Source: Rhodoferax sp. (lineage in GTDB: Bacteria > Pseudomonadota > Gammaproteobacteria > Burkholderiales > Burkholderiaceae_C). Taken from it: DNA of 64,000 bases. Of this stretch, positions 61,459 to 64,000 are shown piece after piece; the first letter of the stretch is position 1; every line of letters begins with the position of its first letter. A program made the position numbers and the translations under genes. The DNA lies in contig NZ_JADMJN010000016.1 of NCBI RefSeq assembly GCF_018780565.1, forward strand, positions 45,553 to 109,552, written 5' to 3'. The notes below the pieces were generated by a model, which was not told where the DNA came from, searched no databases, and saw only the letters and a program-made list of their open reading frames with translations.

Positions 61459-62455
61459 TCAGTAACGGCGGTTCCAAGCTCGAAGTGCAACAGCTTGTTG
61501 ATGTGACTGTACCTGTTTCATAAATATCTCGTGGGGCGTTTTGAAGCCCAGGCATTTTCTAGGGCGGTGATTGAGGCGGTGCATGACGAAGGCGATGTGT
61601 TTGGGTGTGATGGAATCGAAACGCATTTTCTTTGGGAAGAATTGACGGATAAGCCCATTCATGTTTTCGTTTGCACCGCGCTCCCACGATGCGTATGGGT
61701 GCGCAAAGAAGAAGTCGGCATCCAGAGCTGAGGCGATCCGTTCATGATGGGCGAACTCTTTGCCGTTATCGGTGGTCAGTGTGTGAACGCAGGATGCAAA
61801 AGGTCTGAGCAGAGCAATCATGGTGTCAGATACAGCCTGCGCCGTCTTGAACGGGACATGGGCGATCAACGAGTAGCGAGATGTGCGCTCGTTCATTGTG
61901 ACGAGGGCTTGCTTCTGGACGGCCCCAATGACCAAGTCGGCCTCCCAGTCACCAAAGCGCCCACGCTCAGCCACAACACTGGGGCGCAGATCGATAGAAA
62001 CCTGGTTGGGTATCGTGCCGCGTCGCTCGCGTCCCCCGTATCGTTTCTTGCGGACTTTCTGGCAACGCAGGGTTCGGTGCAGCGTGCCACCGGCAGACTT
62101 GTCGGCGTAGATGCGCCGATAGATGCTCTCATGGCTGACACCGGGCTGTCCATTGACTTTGAGGTAGCCACTGATCTGCTGTGGACTCCAAGTCTCTTCA
62201 AGCTTGGCCTCGACCACGGCCCATGTCTTGGCCGCAACGCGAGAGCCGTTCTCACAGGCCCGCATGCGGGCGGTGTGAGAACTCATGCGCCTGTTTGGGT
62301 CGGTAGCCGCGAAGACCCCGGTTGCGGCGCAGTTCGCGACTGATGGTTGATTTGTCCCGGTTGATCAATTGAGCAATAGCGCTTTGGCCATGACTGGCTT
62401 TGGCAAGAATGGCAATCTGGTAGCGTTCGTCTCGGGTGAGATGTGTATAGGTCAT
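61459..62455 (-). mobile_element. IS30-family insertion sequence (ends undefined)
   Basis: The transposase region of an IS30-family element. I could not find convincing terminal inverted repeats or a target duplication, so the bounds given are those of the transposase. It sits at the edge between cargo and the relaxase genes and may have helped to bring in cargo. Confidence 0.75.
61459..62455 (-). pseudogene. IS30 transposase, split by a frameshift
   Basis: Two overlapping frames make one transposase. The first (62455 to 62252) carries the N-terminal HTH: YTHLTRDERYQIAILAK, KSTISRELRRNRGLRGYRPKQAH. The second (62286 to 61459) has the rest, with DDE residues in DWEADLVIG, TLTTDNGKEFAHH and ERGANENMNGLIRQFFP. 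The shift falls around 62260-62286, after PKQAH, with no obvious slippery heptamer, so it is more likely inactivating than programmed. Confidence 0.8.
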
Positions 62456-62669
62456 TCCGGACAACTTTGACTTGGCGGTCGAGGGGCACGGATGCTCTCA
62501 CATCTCGCCCACCCAGCCGGTTAATTACAAAGTTGCTCGGGCGCGCACCGTTCTGAATAAGAGCACTTCTATTTGACGCATCACACTAGCATCATTGTTC
62601 GAGCGGCATGGGACCCGTTTACGCCAAAGCGGAAATCGAGTTTGCCAAAGAGGTTCTCTTTGGCTTCCT

Positions 62670-62879
62670 TCACGATGCAGTGTTCTCACCTTTGGCCTTG
62701 GGAAGTGTACCTGCAGGAACGCCGTCAAGCGGATGTCCATGCGCCCTACAGTAGGTTACGACCATCACCTCAATCATGTAGACCAAACTGTGCATTTCGC
62801 GCGCGGCGGTGGCCTGGAGAGCTGCCTTGATATGCGGATCTACCCGAACACTGACCATCTCCGTCTTGACCGTCGACAT
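62670..62879 (-). CDS. Small RHH-like protein of the ICE
   Basis: A 69-residue protein with MVSVRVDPHIKAALQATAAREMHSLVYMIEVMV, the pattern of a ribbon-helix-helix DNA-binding unit, then a short polar tail. It lies downstream of the relaxase gene and is possibly a transfer-associated regulator. ATG 62879 follows GGAGAAGCC. The 205 bp between it and the IS30 element show no gene. Confidence 0.65.
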   Translation of the reverse strand: MSTVKTEMVSVRVDPHIKAALQATAAREMHSLVYMIEVMVVTYCRAHGHPLDGVPAGTLPKAKGENTAS

Positions 62880-63080
62880 CGGCTTCTCCTGTAAGTCAAA
62901 CGCGAAGCGCCAGCATAACGCACACGCCTTCGCCAAAGCAACAGAGTTCGAAATCGAAGGAGATAAATCGAGAGGTTGGCGGGTAACGCCGTTTCCGGTC
63001 ACTCGATGTTGAGGTTTGGCAGGGTCATGCGAATGGTGTGCGTAAAAGCTGTCCCAGCTATCCCCCATGAGGGTAAATTC

Positions 63081-64000
63081 CTATCGTCCGTGCTGCCGCC
63101 CCAACCCCCAAGTCACCGATGACCCATGGACGACGGCCGATACCTGCTGCCCCAGCCGCTGCTCCACCACAGGCCTCCACGGCACCAGGCTGAAACCTAT
63201 GCCGTCGTCCAGCATCGCGAATCGGCCGCTGGCGAGTTGGACTGAGCGGCGGTAGACGCCGTTTGCGCGCTCGCCATTGCGCAGCGGGCGATGGATTAGC
63301 CCGGTCTGGTGCTGGATCACTTTGCCCGCTTCCGCCAACTCCCGATCACGCAAGGTGGATAGCAGGTTACGCGCCAAAACGACACGCTCGCCGCGCCGCT
63401 CGGCCAAGCCCTGCTCGACGAGGAAACCTGTTCGATTTTGCATGGCATCACGCACTTGGGCGCCGAAACCCCGTGGCGACGGTTCGCTGGCACCGCCCAC
63501 CATTTGGTGATCCAGCCATGTTGCGCCCTGGGCGCGCACTTGCTGTTCGATAGACAGGTGCGACCGCAACAAGGCGGTGACACCTGCGGCCTGCTGGGTA
63601 TCATGCACTTGCGCGCGCGACAAAAAGTCAGGCGGTACGCGCCAAACAACGTCCGTCATCCGCTCCACGGCCCCAGAGCGGCGCAGAGCTTCGAGCCGGC
63701 GCACGTGGGCATCTACGGCAGTTTGTGGGTCTGGGGTGCCTTCTTGTCGAAGCTGCACAAGATGGTCAGCACTGCGGTAAAGACCCTCACGCACGATGCC
63801 CGCGATGTTGCGGTCCACCGTCCGTTCCCCTCCAGCGGGCTTCACTTTCACGATGCCACCCACCGGCAGTGAGGTCAGGTCGGCACCAACGGGCAGGCGG
63901 ACATAGTGCGCGCGACCGTCGATGCCATCAACCACCAGATAGCCGCGGTCATTCAACTCGTCGGCCAGGCCCTTGGCAGCGATGCGACCGATGACAGGTG
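63081..64000 (-). CDS. DUF3363-type relaxase, C-terminal part (partial)
   Basis: The frame is open from the window end to the stop at 63081, so the N-terminal relaxase domain lies outside. The part seen, starting VIGRIAAKGLADELNDRGYLVVDG, is a DUF3363 domain as in the RlxS/VirD2-like relaxases of Tn4371-type ICEs. It contains VPPDFLSRAQVHD and WLDHQMVGG. These proteins nick oriT and lead the strand through TraG. A downstream 200-bp gap before the RHH-like gene holds no gene. Confidence 0.85.
   Translation of the reverse strand, partial: PVIGRIAAKGLADELNDRGYLVVDGIDGRAHYVRLPVGADLTSLPVGGIVKVKPAGGERTVDRNIAGIVREGLYRSADHLVQLRQEGTPDPQTAVDAHVRRLEALRRSGAVERMTDVVWRVPPDFLSRAQVHDTQQAAGVTALLRSHLSIEQQVRAQGATWLDHQMVGGASEPSPRGFGAQVRDAMQNRTGFLVEQGLAERRGERVVLARNLLSTLRDRELAEAGKVIQHQTGLIHRPLRNGERANGVYRRSVQLASGRFAMLDDGIGFSLVPWRPVVEQRLGQQVSAVVHGSSVTWGLGRQHGR

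Overview
The window is high-GC DNA of Burkholderiales type, most likely from the Comamonadaceae. This rests on codon use, the Trb/TraG gene order, a IS3-type remnant and a Comamonadaceae-like dispersed repeat near 53.3 kb. It appears to show one end of an integrative and conjugative element (ICE) of the Tn4371/trb type that carries a large copper (and possibly silver) resistance and stress cargo. The chromosomal flank is on the left.

Layout. (1) 1-3.94 kb, chromosomal flank: a partial M20 amidohydrolase, a divergent molybdopterin oxidoreductase, an IS3-family fragment, a small conserved membrane protein and tRNA-Gly(GCC). (2) 3.97-4.1 kb, probable attachment site: a 3'-end fragment of another tRNA followed by its own terminator, next to paired GGGTACA repeats. 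(3) 4.2-7.6 kb: a two-gene unknown module, one with a PD-(D/E)XK-like pattern, then an AbiEi/AbiEii-type toxin-antitoxin pair arranged convergently. Four related palindromes lie in the intergenic region before the antitoxin. (4) 7.9-20.2 kb: a tight minus-strand transfer operon read as traG, an RHH regulator, trbB, C, D, E, J, an entry-exclusion lipoprotein, trbL, F, G, I and DUF2274. (5) 20.7-61.4 kb, cargo: cusF/C/B/A (the adaptor CusB carries a C-terminal CusF domain), two intact copper-type P1B ATPases and one internally deleted remnant, CopZ-like HMA proteins, Met-rich proteins, three CusF domains, a cupredoxin, a multicopper oxidase, DUF411, two TolC-family proteins, and a CusRS-like two-component system on the plus strand. 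Embedded in it (about 32.8-51.7 kb) are envelope and stress genes: TPM/TPM/LemA, an MFS transporter, a CFA synthase, PPK2, and a compact operon with archaeal-type AMP phosphorylase, PRPP-synthetase-like, beta-CASP nuclease and type II GAPDH genes. (6) 61.4-64 kb: a frameshifted IS30-family transposase, a small RHH-like protein and the C-terminal part of a DUF3363-type relaxase that runs off the window.

How it works together. The metal genes cover cytoplasmic export (P1B ATPases with CopZ-like proteins), periplasmic oxidation and buffering (multicopper oxidase, cupredoxin, CusF, Met-rich proteins) and trans-envelope efflux (CusCBA). A 16-bp box close to ATTACATTNNTGTTAT occurs upstream of three metal operons and of cusR, so CusRS probably controls them together. 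Almost all cargo genes are on the minus strand with ATGA/GTGA overlaps, indicating long operons. The AMP phosphorylase/PRPP synthetase/beta-CASP/GAPDH block with PPK2 is the best candidate for an undescribed system: a possible RNA or nucleotide salvage and energy module carried with metal resistance. All family assignments come from reading motifs; no database search was run.
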